Assembly (NCBI GenBank): GCA_007128755.1
Contig: SKWV01000199.1
Coordinates: forward strand, 1 to 6,266
DNA from: Trueperaceae bacterium
Lineage (GTDB): Bacteria > Deinococcota > Deinococci > Deinococcales > Trueperaceae
DNA length: 6,266 nt
Reading direction: 5' to 3'
A program made the position numbers and the translations under genes. The notes below the pieces were generated by a model, which had not been told where the DNA came from, did no database searches, and saw nothing but the letters and a program-made list of their open reading frames with translations. Positions 1-6,266 of this stretch are shown in pieces; within the stretch, counting starts at the first letter, position 1; each line of letters starts with the position of its first letter.

Positions 1-9
1 CGCGTCTGC

Positions 10-15
10 TAGACT
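10..15 (+). promoter_or_regulatory. Candidate -10 promoter element of the trp operon
   Basis: The hexamer TAGACT fits the TANNNT pattern of bacterial -10 elements. It ends five bases before the ATG at 21, so transcription would be expected to start at or within a base or two of that ATG, giving a leaderless mRNA. Such an arrangement is common in Deinococcus and in actinobacteria. The matching -35 region would lie left of the window, so the promoter cannot be confirmed from this sequence. Confidence 0.4.
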
Positions 16-20
16 CGCGC

Positions 21-110
21 ATGCACGCACCGTCGTGGACCCCGTCCGTGCGCGCCCTCGGCGCGGGCGCCTGGTGGTCGGGTGCGTCGGGACGATGGCG
101 GCGCTCCTAG
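21..110 (+). CDS. trpL: Putative Trp-rich leader peptide (trpL-like)
   Basis: A 29-codon ORF runs from the ATG at 21 to the TAG at 108-110 and ends 65 bases before the trpE start. Four of its 29 residues are tryptophan: W6, W18, W19 and W26, with the tandem WGG codons at 72-77. Leader peptides with adjacent Trp codons upstream of trpE are the hallmark of ribosome-mediated attenuation, where scarcity of charged tRNA-Trp stalls the ribosome and changes the folding of the leader RNA. No Shine-Dalgarno sequence precedes the ATG, but a -10-like hexamer at 10-15 suggests leaderless initiation. The tandem Trp codons lie in the 5' arm of a helix with 115-133, as expected for an attenuator. The peptide itself probably has no function after translation. 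The identification is an inference: TGG is not rare in GC-rich DNA, and no U-tract terminator was found downstream. Confidence 0.6.
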   Translation: MHAPSWTPSVRALGAGAWWSGASGRWRRS

Positions 111-133
111 CGCCCGCACCGTCGCCGACCACC
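63..133 (+). promoter_or_regulatory. Candidate trp leader RNA structure (attenuator region)
   Basis: Bases 73-80 pair perfectly with 126-133, and 81-86 pair with 115-120, making a 14-bp helix with a five-base bulge (121-125). The 5' arm contains the tandem Trp codons of the leader ORF. The enclosed loop holds a 6-bp hairpin (100-105 with 109-114) that includes the leader stop codon. A competing 8-bp GC helix, 63-70 with 110-117, cannot form together with these. A ribosome stalled at 72-77, or waiting at the stop codon, would disrupt different parts of this set. The pairings were worked out by hand; such GC-rich DNA offers many chance pairings, so comparison with related genomes is needed to show that they are real. 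Confidence 0.45.
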
Positions 134-139
134 TCATCA

Positions 140-157
140 CGCGGCCACACGGCCGCG
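140..157 (+). promoter_or_regulatory. GC-only hairpin before the trpE ribosome binding site
   Basis: Bases 140-146 (CGCGGCC) are fully complementary to 151-157 (GGCCGCG) around an ACAC loop. The hairpin ends eight bases before the GGGAG ribosome binding site of trpE. It sits where an attenuator's terminator would be, but no run of T follows, so it is not a canonical intrinsic terminator. It could instead be a pause site, affect access of the ribosome to the trpE start, or be a chance palindrome. Confidence 0.35.
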
Positions 158-164
158 CCACGCC

Positions 165-169
165 GGGAG
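165..169 (+). promoter_or_regulatory. Ribosome binding site deciding the trpE start
   Basis: GGGAG lies six bases before the GTG at 176. No comparable purine-rich site precedes the other in-frame candidates (GTG 35, ATG 95, ATG 251), so this site favours 176 as the trpE start. Confidence 0.65.
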
Positions 170-175
170 ATCCAC

Positions 176-1659
176 GTGTCCAGCACCCCACGCACGTCCG
201 CCGCAGCCCCGCCCGCGAGCACCGCCGCCCACGCACCGGCCGGCGCCGTCATGCCCGTCTACCGCGAGCTGCTCGCCGACCTCGAGACGCCCCTGACCGC
301 GTACCTCAAGGTGGCGGGTCAGCCGTCGTTCCTGCTCGAGTCCGTCGAGCAGGGCGAGCGCGTCGCCCGCTACTCCTTCATCGGCTCCGGGCAGCGCCGC
401 CGCTTCGAGGTCCGCGGCGACCAGCTCAGCATCACGACCGGCGACCGCGTCGAGCGCCTCACCACGCGGGACCCGCTGCGGGTCCTGTGGGAGCGCACGG
501 TCAGGCCGGTCGCCGCCGCGGCGGCCGAGGCTCCGCTCCCCGGCTTCTGGGCCGGCGTCGTCGGGTACGCGAGCTACGACCTCATCCGCCTCTACGAGAC
601 CCTCCCCGACGCGAACCGCGACGAGCTCGGCGTCCCCGACATGCTCTTCGTCGAGCCCGAGGTGCTCGTCGTGTTCGACCACCTCCGCCGCAAGCTCTGC
701 ATCGTCGCGCCGGCGACGGAGGGCGACGACGCCGACCGCGAGCGCGCCCAGGCCGTCGTCGACGCCACCCACGCCCGCCTGCGCGGCCCGCTCGGCGGCG
801 TCCCCGGCGATCGCGCCGGGACCCGCACGGAGTTCGTCAGCAACTTCACCGCCGAGGGCTTCAAACACGCCGTGGAGCGGGCGGTCGAGTACGTGCGCGC
901 CGGCGACGTGTTCCAGGTCGTCCCGAGCCAGCGCCTGTCGGCCGACCTCGGGGTCCACCCGTTCGCCGTCTACCGGGCGCTGCGGACCGTCAACCCCAGC
1001 CCGTACCTCGGCTACCTCGACCTCGGCGCCGTCACCCTCGTCGCCTCGTCGCCCGAGAGCCTCGTGCGCTCCGACGGCGTGAGCGTCGAGACGCGGCCGA
1101 TCGCCGGCACGCGGCCGCGCGGCGCCACCGCCGCCGCCGACGACGCGCTCGCCGCCGAGCTGCTCGCCGACGCCAAGGAGCGTGCCGAGCACGTGATGCT
1201 CGTCGACTTGGGGCGCAACGACCTCGGCCGCGTCTGCCGCTTCGGCAGCGTCCGCGTGTCGGAGCTGATGGGTGTCGAGCGCTACTCCCACGTGATGCAC
1301 CTCGTGTCGCGCGTCGAGGGCGAGCTCGCCGACGGCAAGACGCCGCTCGACGCGCTCTCGGCCACGCTGCCGATGGGCACCGCCTCGGGCGCGCCCAAGA
1401 TCCGCGCGATGGAGATCATCGACGAGCTCGAGAGCGTGCGCCGCGGCCCCTACGCCGGCGCGTTCGGGTACCTCTCCGTGGGCGGCGAGATGGACATGGC
1501 GCTCACGCTCCGGACGATGGTGGTCGCCGGCGGGCGCCTCCACCTGCAGGCCGGCAGCGGCATCGTCGCCGACAGCGACCCCGAGACCGAGTACCAGGAG
1601 TCCCTCAACAAGCTCGCGGCGCTGCGCCGCGCGGTCGAGCTCGCCTGCGAGGGCCTGGC

Positions 1660-1663
<4 letters not shown>
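176..1663 (+). CDS. trpE: Anthranilate synthase component I (TrpE)
   Basis: Makes anthranilate from chorismate using ammonia supplied by TrpG, the first committed step of tryptophan synthesis in the cytosol. From the GTG at 176 the protein has 495 residues, normal for TrpE. The N-terminal domain carries LLES at 53-56, part of the conserved region that binds tryptophan for feedback inhibition. The chorismate-binding domain follows: NPSPYLGYL (273-281), SSPESLV (291-297), ETRPIAGTRPRG (305-316), LVDLGRNDLGRV (342-353), PMGTASGAPKIRAMEIIDELE split over 399-419, and a C-terminal GSGIVADSDPETEY (460-473). These favour TrpE over PabB or isochorismate synthases, as does the adjacent trpG. The GTG start is chosen for its ribosome binding site; the frame stays open back to 35, overlapping the leader ORF, but that stretch looks non-homologous. 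ATG 251 is a fallback (470 residues). The stop overlaps trpG by four bases. Regulation is probably by the upstream leader and by tryptophan feedback. Confidence 0.95.
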
Positions 1664-2231
<568 letters not shown>

Positions 2232-2235
<4 letters not shown>

Positions 2236-3146
2236 GCGGGAGCGGAGAGGGCGCACTGCGGCGCCGCGCGAGCGACCGAGCCGCGAGCGAGCCGGCGATG
2301 GCTCCCACGCTGTCGCGCACCGAGGGCGTCGACATCTCCGTGATCATCCCGACGCACGACCGGCGGCCGCTGCTCGAGCACAAGCTCCGCGCCCTCGAGA
2401 GCGAGCCCGGTTCGTTCGAGGTGATCGTGGTGGCCGACGACTGCCGCGACGACACCGAGGCCTTCCTCACGACCTACACCCCGCCCTACCCCTTCAGCTG
2501 GAAAACCACGCCCGGCACCCACGCGGCGCGTGCCCGCAACCGCGGCGCCGAGGCGGCGCGCGGCCGCGTGCTGCTCTTCAGCGACGACGACGTCATCCCG
2601 CGCCCCGGCTGGCTCGCGGCACACCTCGCGGCGCACGACGAGCGCCGCGTCGTCGGCATCGGCCGACTGGTGCTCCCGCCCCACCTCTCGCACGGCGCGA
2701 CGCCCGGCGGCGCGATCCGCTGGTTCCACGCCACCGGCGCCGCGCTCAGCCTCGCCGCCGACCTCTTCCGCGAGGTCGGCGGCTACGACGCCGACTTCTC
2801 CGGCTACGGCGGCGAGGACATCGACCTCGCGTACCGCCTGCAGCGCGCCGGCGCGCGCTTCGTCTTCCTCCCGAACGCCGTCGCCGAGCACTGGGACGAG
2901 CGGTACCTGGACGACCTCGAGGCCAAGGCGCGCTCGGCGGGCGCGGCGCACGTGCGCGTCTGGCGCAAGCACGGCGACGCGTCCATCGCCTGGGCGCTCG
3001 GCATCCACCCGGTCGTGCTGGCGCTCAAGCGGCTGGTCCTCAACCGCGTCGTCGCTCGCTACGTGACCCACCCCACGTTCCGGTACGAACGCGCCTACCT
3101 GACGGCGGCGCTCGCCGCGCGGCGCGAGGAGGAGAGGCCGACGTGA
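2232..3146 (+). CDS. Family 2 glycosyltransferase (first of two)
   Basis: A 304-residue GT-A fold glycosyltransferase that would transfer a sugar from a nucleotide-sugar donor; donor and acceptor cannot be told from the sequence. After a low-complexity Arg/Ser/Ala-rich tail (about 1-32) the domain begins with DISVIIPTHDR (34-44), then VIVVADDCRDD (64-74), the conserved ARARNRGAEAARG (99-111) and a metal-binding SDDD at 117-120. The acceptor side has GGYDADFSGYGGEDIDLAYRL split over 183-203, with Glu195-Asp196 in the position of the catalytic ED pair, and His220. This second half resembles the C-terminal domain of galactosyltransferase-like GT2 enzymes. No signal peptide or clear membrane span is seen. 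The ATG overlaps the trpG stop (ATGA) without its own ribosome binding site, implying coupling; ATG 2298 is an alternative that would drop most of the tail. It is related to the next gene and probably arose with it by duplication. Its placement inside a trp operon is unexplained. Confidence 0.88.
3127..3132 (+). promoter_or_regulatory. Ribosome binding site of the second glycosyltransferase
   Basis: A perfect AGGAGG lies ten bases before the GTG at 3143, inside the last codons of the first glycosyltransferase. It supports the GTG overlapping that gene's stop as the true start, although the frame is open far upstream. Confidence 0.7.
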
Positions 3147-4108
3147 GCGCCGCCGCGCCCCTCCTCAGCATCCTCGTGCCCACCTACGCCCGGGCGGCCC
3201 TGATCGAGCGCACCGTGCGCGCCTGGACCGCTCAGCGTTTCGAGCACGCGTTCGAGATCGTCGTGGTCGACGACGGTTCACCCGACGACACCAGCGCACG
3301 CCTCGCGCGGCTGGCGGCCGAGGACCCGCGCGTCGTGAGCGTCCGGCAGCCCAACCGCGGGCGCTCCGTCGCCCGCAACGCCGCCCTCGCGCGCGCCCGC
3401 GGCTCCTGGCTGCTCTTCGCCGACGACGACGTGTCGCCGCTCGACGACACCACCCTCGCGCGCTGGCTGGAGCGCGCCGAGCGCGAGGGCGGCGCCTGGG
3501 TGCCGCGCGTGCACGTCCCGCCCGAGGCGGCGCTCACCACCCTGCAGCAAGCCTGGCGTCAACGCCTCTCGGGCGCGAGGAGCTGGCGTGACGGTCACCG
3601 CTTCGGGGCCGGCGGGTTCTGGTTCGCCGCGATGCTGATCGAGCGCACGGCCATCGGCGACATGCGCTTCGACGAGACGTTCGACGGCTACGGCTGGGAG
3701 GACATGGAGTTCGGCTACCGGCTCCACCGCCGCGGCGTGCGCTCGCGCCTCGCCGGCGACGTCGAGGTCTGGCACGCCGATCCCATCACGCTCGACGTCC
3801 TCGAGCGCAAGTACGAGTCGCTCGGGCGCCAAGGCTGGAACTTCGTCCGGCGGCACCCGCGGCTCGGCGTGCGCATCTGGACCGGGACGTGGTGGCCGGT
3901 GCGCGCCGGCAAGGCGCTCCTCGGTGTCGAGCGGCGGGGACGGGCCGCGCGTCCTCGCGTGGCCGCGATCGCCGACGCCGAAGGCGTCGCGCTCGAACCC
4001 GCCTTCGTGCGCGATCTCGGCGCCGTGCTCGAAGGCGCCTACGCGCGCGGCGCGCGGCTCGGCACCCCACGGCGCCGCGTCCAGGACCCGGAGGTCCCCC
4101 ATGGATGA
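3143..4108 (+). CDS. Family 2 glycosyltransferase (second of two), Trp-rich
   Basis: A 321-residue GT-A fold glycosyltransferase, similar in layout to the preceding gene. Visible motifs are LLSILVPTY (7-15), EIVVVDDGSPDD (38-49), GRSVARNAALARARG (73-87), a metal-binding DDD at 94-96, and DGYGWEDMEFGYRL (181-194) with Glu186-Asp187 as the likely catalytic ED pair, followed by WH at 210-211. The last 60 residues or so are Arg/Ala-rich and match no domain I recognise. The sugar donor and acceptor are unknown; a role in cell-envelope glycan is the general expectation for this family. The start is a GTG overlapping the previous stop (GTGA), supported by AGGAGG; ORFs reaching back to 2111 in this frame are spurious. 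It contains 13 tryptophans (about 4 percent), including W246, W250 and W251, far more than the Trp enzymes beside it. Its end overlaps trpD by eight bases. Confidence 0.88.
   Translation: MSAAAPLLSILVPTYARAALIERTVRAWTAQRFEHAFEIVVVDDGSPDDTSARLARLAAEDPRVVSVRQPNRGRSVARNAALARARGSWLLFADDDVSPLDDTTLARWLERAEREGGAWVPRVHVPPEAALTTLQQAWRQRLSGARSWRDGHRFGAGGFWFAAMLIERTAIGDMRFDETFDGYGWEDMEFGYRLHRRGVRSRLAGDVEVWHADPITLDVLERKYESLGRQGWNFVRRHPRLGVRIWTGTWWPVRAGKALLGVERRGRAARPRVAAIADAEGVALEPAFVRDLGAVLEGAYARGARLGTPRRRVQDPEVPHG
4090..4095 (+). promoter_or_regulatory. Ribosome binding site of trpD
   Basis: GGAGGT lies five bases before the ATG at 4101, within the last codons of the upstream glycosyltransferase. It fixes the trpD start at 4101 rather than at upstream in-frame starts such as 3924. 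Confidence 0.75.
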
Positions 4109-5150
4109 CGTCCAGCCGATCGGGCTGCTGCTCGCGCGCGTGTTCGACGGCGAGCGCCTCGGGAGCGAAGAGGCGAAGGGAGTCATGGGCCGGCTCATGG
4201 ACGGCGACCTGTCGCCCGTGCAGGCCGCCGCCCTGCTGGCCGCGCTGCGCACCCGCGGCGAGACCGTCGACGAGATCGTCGGGTTCGCGCAGGCGATGCG
4301 CGAGCGCGCCGTCCCGGTCCCCACGAGCTGGGAGGGCCCCGTCATCGACACCTGCGGCACCGGCGGCACCGGCGTCTCCACCATCAACGTCTCCACCACG
4401 GCGATGTTCGTGGCCGCCGCCGGTGGCGCGCGGGTCGCCAAGCACGGCAACCGCGGCGTCACCAAGCGCTCCGGCTCCGCCGACGTGCTCGAGGCCCTCG
4501 ACGTCCGCGTCGACCTCGCGCCCGAGGCCGTCTCCGAGGCGATCGCCACGCTCGGCGTCGCCTTCGTGTTCGCCCGCAACCACCACCCGGCCATGCGCTT
4601 CGTGGCGCCGATCCGCGCCGATCTGCAGGCCCGCACCGTCTTCAACAACTTGGGACCGCTCACCAACCCGGCCGGCGCCACACGCCACCTCATGGGCGTC
4701 TTCGACCCCGAACGCACCGAGATGCTCGCGCGCGTGCTGCACGGGCTCGGCCTGGAGCGCGCCCTCGTGGTCCACGGCGACGGGCTCGACGACCTCGCCG
4801 TCTCGGGCGAGAGCGTGGTGAGCGAGCTCTCGGCCGACGGCGCCATCGTCACGCGCCGCGTCACGCCCGAGGAGCTCGGCGTGGAGCGCGCCCCACGCGG
4901 CGCCATCCTCGGCGGCGGAGCGGTCGAGAACGCCGTCGCCGTGCGCGACGTGCTCGCCGGCCGCGGTGCGCGCGCCCACCGCGACGTCGTCGCCCTCGCC
5001 GCCGGCGCGGCCATCTACCTCGGCGACGGCGAAGCCGACCTGGTGGCCTGCGTCGCGCGCGCCCAAGAGATCATCGCGAGCGGCGCGGCGCTCGAACTGC
5101 TCGAGCGCTACGCCGCCTTCACCCGAGCGGCCGCGCCCCGCGGCGGGTGA
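4101..5150 (+). CDS. trpD: Anthranilate phosphoribosyltransferase (TrpD)
   Basis: Transfers the phosphoribosyl group of PRPP to anthranilate, the second step of tryptophan synthesis. The protein has 349 residues, the usual size for a stand-alone TrpD. An N-terminal helical domain (about 1-70) holds the GLYCOS_TRANS_3N-type segment with MGRLMDGDLSPVQAAALLAAL (29-49, in two parts of one helix-turn region). The glycosyltransferase family 3 domain has the PRPP-binding DTCGTGGTG (83-91), NVST (96-99) and KHGNRGVTKRSGSADVLEAL (114-133). Anthranilate-side motifs are HHPAMRFVAPIR (161-172) and NNLGPLTNPAG (182-192). DGLDD at 227-231 stands where the family has the acidic pair involved in magnesium binding (commonly DGLDE). 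No key residue seems missing. The start overlaps the preceding glycosyltransferase gene by eight bases, so trpD appears to belong to the same transcript as trpE and trpG. Later genes of the pathway (trpC, trpF, trpB, trpA) are not in the window. Confidence 0.95.
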   Translation: MDDVQPIGLLLARVFDGERLGSEEAKGVMGRLMDGDLSPVQAAALLAALRTRGETVDEIVGFAQAMRERAVPVPTSWEGPVIDTCGTGGTGVSTINVSTTAMFVAAAGGARVAKHGNRGVTKRSGSADVLEALDVRVDLAPEAVSEAIATLGVAFVFARNHHPAMRFVAPIRADLQARTVFNNLGPLTNPAGATRHLMGVFDPERTEMLARVLHGLGLERALVVHGDGLDDLAVSGESVVSELSADGAIVTRRVTPEELGVERAPRGAILGGGAVENAVAVRDVLAGRGARAHRDVVALAAGAAIYLGDGEADLVACVARAQEIIASGAALELLERYAAFTRAAAPRGG

Positions 5151-5174
5151 TCGTGCCCCGAAAGCGTCGCCCGC
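5143..5174 (+). terminator. Weak hairpin at the end of trpD, possible terminator
   Basis: Bases 5143-5151 can pair with 5166-5174 (nine pairs, two of them G-T wobbles) around a 14-base loop. The stem includes the trpD stop codon and no T-run follows, so any terminator role is doubtful. It is the only hairpin I noticed between trpD and pdxS that could mark the end of the trp unit. Confidence 0.2.
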
Positions 5175-5270
5175 ACCTCATTCGAGCGCTCCGCCCGTGG
5201 CACCATGGGAGGGAAGGAACACAGCGCGCGTCCGAACAGGAGCGACCGCGCTTCGGAGGAGCCACCACTC
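5151..5270 (+). other. Intergenic region between trpD and pdxS
   Basis: This 120-base gap is the only sizeable space between genes inside the window. It carries no TA dinucleotide, so no TANNNT -10 element is present, and I found no convincing -35. A purine-rich run (5207-5218) follows an in-frame ATG at 5205 that I do not take as the pdxS start. Either pdxS uses a non-canonical promoter here or it is read from upstream. Confidence 0.5.
5255..5260 (+). promoter_or_regulatory. Ribosome binding site of pdxS
   Basis: GGAGGA lies ten bases before the ATG at 5271. It supports that start over the in-frame ATG at 5205, whose extra 22 residues do not resemble PdxS. Confidence 0.7.
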
Positions 5271-6194
5271 ATGAGCGACAAGCTGTTCGGTAGCACGACC
5301 GTCAAGACCGGGTTCGCGGACATGTTCAAGGGCGGCGTCATCATGGACGTCGTCAACGCCGAGCAGGCGCGCATCGCCGAGGACGCCGGCGCCACCGCCG
5401 TCATGGCGCTCGAGCGCGTGCCCGCCGACATCCGCGTCCAAGGTGGCGTGGCCCGCATGTCCGACCCCGACATGATCAGCCGCATCATGGACACGGTCGA
5501 CATCCCCGTGATGGCGAAGGTGCGCATCGGCCACTTCGTCGAAGCGCAGATCCTGCAGTCGCTCGGCGTCGACTACATCGACGAGTCCGAGGTCCTCACG
5601 CCCGCCGACGAGGCGTTCCACATCGACAAGCACCAGTTCACGGTGCCGTTCGTGTGCGGCGCCACCGAGATCGGCGAGGCGCTCCGTCGCATCGGCGAAG
5701 GCGCCGCCATGATCCGCACCAAGGGCGAAGCCGGCACTGGCAACGTGGTCGAGGCCGTCCGCCACGCCCGCTCCGTGCTCGGCAGCATCCGCGCGCTCCA
5801 GGCGATGCCGCGCGAGGAGCTCATGACCTACGCCAAGAACCACGGCGCGCCCTACGACGTCGTCCTCTACGTCCACGAGCACGGCGCGCTGCCGGTCGTC
5901 AACTTCGCCGCCGGCGGCATCGCCACGCCCGCCGACGCCGCCATGATGATGCAGCTCGGCCTCGACGGCGTCTTCGTCGGCTCCGGCATCTTCAAGAGCG
6001 CGCCCGGCGTCACCGAGAGCGCCGACCGCGAGAAGGCCTGGTTCCGCCGCGCCGAAGCCATCGTCAAGGCCGTCACGCACTACAACGACCCCGACGAGCT
6101 CGCGAAGATCAGCCGCGGCCTCGGCGAGGCCATGGTCGGGATCAACATCGACACGCTCGACGACGAGCAGTTGTTGGCGGGGCGGGGGTGGTGA
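5271..6194 (+). CDS. pdxS: Pyridoxal 5'-phosphate synthase subunit PdxS
   Basis: Builds pyridoxal 5'-phosphate from ribose 5-phosphate, glyceraldehyde 3-phosphate and ammonia, the ammonia coming from the glutaminase PdxT; the complex in other bacteria is a PdxS dodecamer with twelve PdxT. The 307-residue barrel protein is highly conserved: KGGVIMDVVNAEQA (20-33) with Asp26, ALERVPADIR (46-55), PVMAKVRIGHFVEAQ (79-93) with Lys83, DYIDESEVLTPADE (101-114), MIRTKGEAGTGNVVEAVRH (147-165) with Lys151, VVNFAAGGIATPADAAMMMQ (209-228) and GVFVGSGIFKS (233-243). Asp26, Lys83 and Lys151 correspond to Asp24, Lys81 and Lys149 of the Bacillus subtilis enzyme. Compared with that protein as I remember it, about 11 extra residues lie near 244-256, after FKS. 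The protein ends in the typical RGW. No pdxT start is visible in the following 72 bases. The very standard sequence makes the identification secure. Confidence 0.97.
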   Translation: MSDKLFGSTTVKTGFADMFKGGVIMDVVNAEQARIAEDAGATAVMALERVPADIRVQGGVARMSDPDMISRIMDTVDIPVMAKVRIGHFVEAQILQSLGVDYIDESEVLTPADEAFHIDKHQFTVPFVCGATEIGEALRRIGEGAAMIRTKGEAGTGNVVEAVRHARSVLGSIRALQAMPREELMTYAKNHGAPYDVVLYVHEHGALPVVNFAAGGIATPADAAMMMQLGLDGVFVGSGIFKSAPGVTESADREKAWFRRAEAIVKAVTHYNDPDELAKISRGLGEAMVGINIDTLDDEQLLAGRGW

Positions 6195-6195
6195 C

Positions 6196-6205
6196 GCGAA
6201 GCGAA
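6196..6205 (+). repeat. Short tandem repeat of GCGAA
   Basis: GCGAA occurs twice in direct succession just after the pdxS stop and immediately left of the large palindrome. It may be the outermost 5' arm of that palindrome, whose 3' partner would then lie beyond the window. Confidence 0.4.
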
Positions 6206-6207
6206 GC

Positions 6208-6266
6208 GCCGGTGTGAGGGGGGCCTTCGGCCACGGCACCTGCGGTGCCGACCCCCTCTCACCGGC
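6208..6266. repeat. Three-stem palindromic element downstream of pdxS
   Basis: Bases 6208-6222 are complementary to 6252-6266 at 14 of 15 positions; the only mismatch is T6215 with T6259. The enclosed 29 bases hold two further hairpins: GGCC (6222-6225) with GGCC (6229-6232) around TTC, sharing G6222 with the outer stem, and CGGCACC (6234-6240) with GGTGCCG (6244-6250) around TGC. The whole folds as a compact three-way junction on either strand. It starts 14 bases after the pdxS stop and reaches exactly the last base, so it may continue. It could be a dispersed REP- or MITE-like palindrome, or an RNA 3'-end structure; it lacks a visible T-tract on the + strand. Confidence 0.75.

Noticed and set aside
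35..175. Upstream extension of the trpE reading frame from GTG 35 or ATG 95
   Set aside because: It lacks TrpE homology and a ribosome binding site, and overlaps the leader ORF; the GGGAG site places the start at 176.
1..175. T-box riboswitch controlling trpE
   Set aside because: I found no T-box-like conserved bulge sequence or anti-terminator, and the region is too short; the Trp-rich ORF is a better explanation.
137..1543. 468-codon open frame on the minus strand opposite trpE
   Set aside because: It is a by-product of GC-rich third positions in trpE; composition is Gly/Ala/Val/Arg/Asp-rich and no domain is recognisable.
3278..5066. Long minus-strand open frames opposite the second glycosyltransferase and trpD (578 and 426 codons)
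   Set aside because: Both lie antisense to well-supported genes, have low-complexity translations, and show no family motifs.
5181..5206. Promoter for pdxS using TTCGAG and CACCAT
   Set aside because: The spacing is 14 bases and both hexamers match the consensus poorly, so it is not better than chance in this composition.
5205..5270. Longer pdxS start at ATG 5205
   Set aside because: The added 22 residues do not resemble PdxS, and GGAGGA at 5255-5260 serves the ATG at 5271.
5178..6239. 353-codon minus-strand open frame opposite pdxS
   Set aside because: It mirrors the pdxS codons, is rich in Val/Asp/Glu/His, and has no recognisable domain.

Overview
The window is a compact, very GC-rich bacterial segment with every convincing gene on the + strand. 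It reads: trpL-like leader peptide, trpE, trpG, two family-2 glycosyltransferase genes, trpD, a 120-base gap, pdxS, and a palindromic element cut by the right edge. GC-rich third codon positions, the separate TrpE and TrpG proteins and the character of PdxS and TrpE suggest a high-GC member of the Deinococcota, perhaps a Trueperaceae-like lineage. That placement comes from remembered protein similarity and is only moderately secure; a high-GC actinobacterium is the main alternative.

Bases 1-175 look like a tryptophan attenuation region. A 29-codon ORF (21-110) holds four Trp codons, two of them adjacent (72-77). A TANNNT-type -10 element ends five bases before its ATG, which fits a leaderless transcript. 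The Trp codons lie in one arm of an interrupted 14-bp helix (73-86 with 115-133), and other helices compete with it. A GC-only hairpin (140-157) follows just before the trpE ribosome binding site. No U-tract terminator is visible, so the mechanism is open.

Bases 176-5150 form one tightly packed, probably co-transcribed unit. TrpE and TrpG make anthranilate from chorismate and glutamine, and TrpD joins anthranilate to PRPP. Between trpG and trpD sit two glycosyltransferase genes with no evident role in tryptophan synthesis. The five genes overlap by 4, 4, 4 and 8 bases, so translation is probably coupled. The second glycosyltransferase is rich in tryptophan, unlike the biosynthetic enzymes around it.

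After a 120-base gap without a clear promoter comes pdxS, the synthase subunit of the ribose-5-phosphate-dependent pyridoxal 5'-phosphate pathway. Its usual partner pdxT is not in the 72 bases that remain. Those bases instead hold a striking palindrome (6208-6266): a 15-position outer stem enclosing two smaller hairpins. It resembles a REP- or MITE-like element or an unusual terminator, and may extend past the window.
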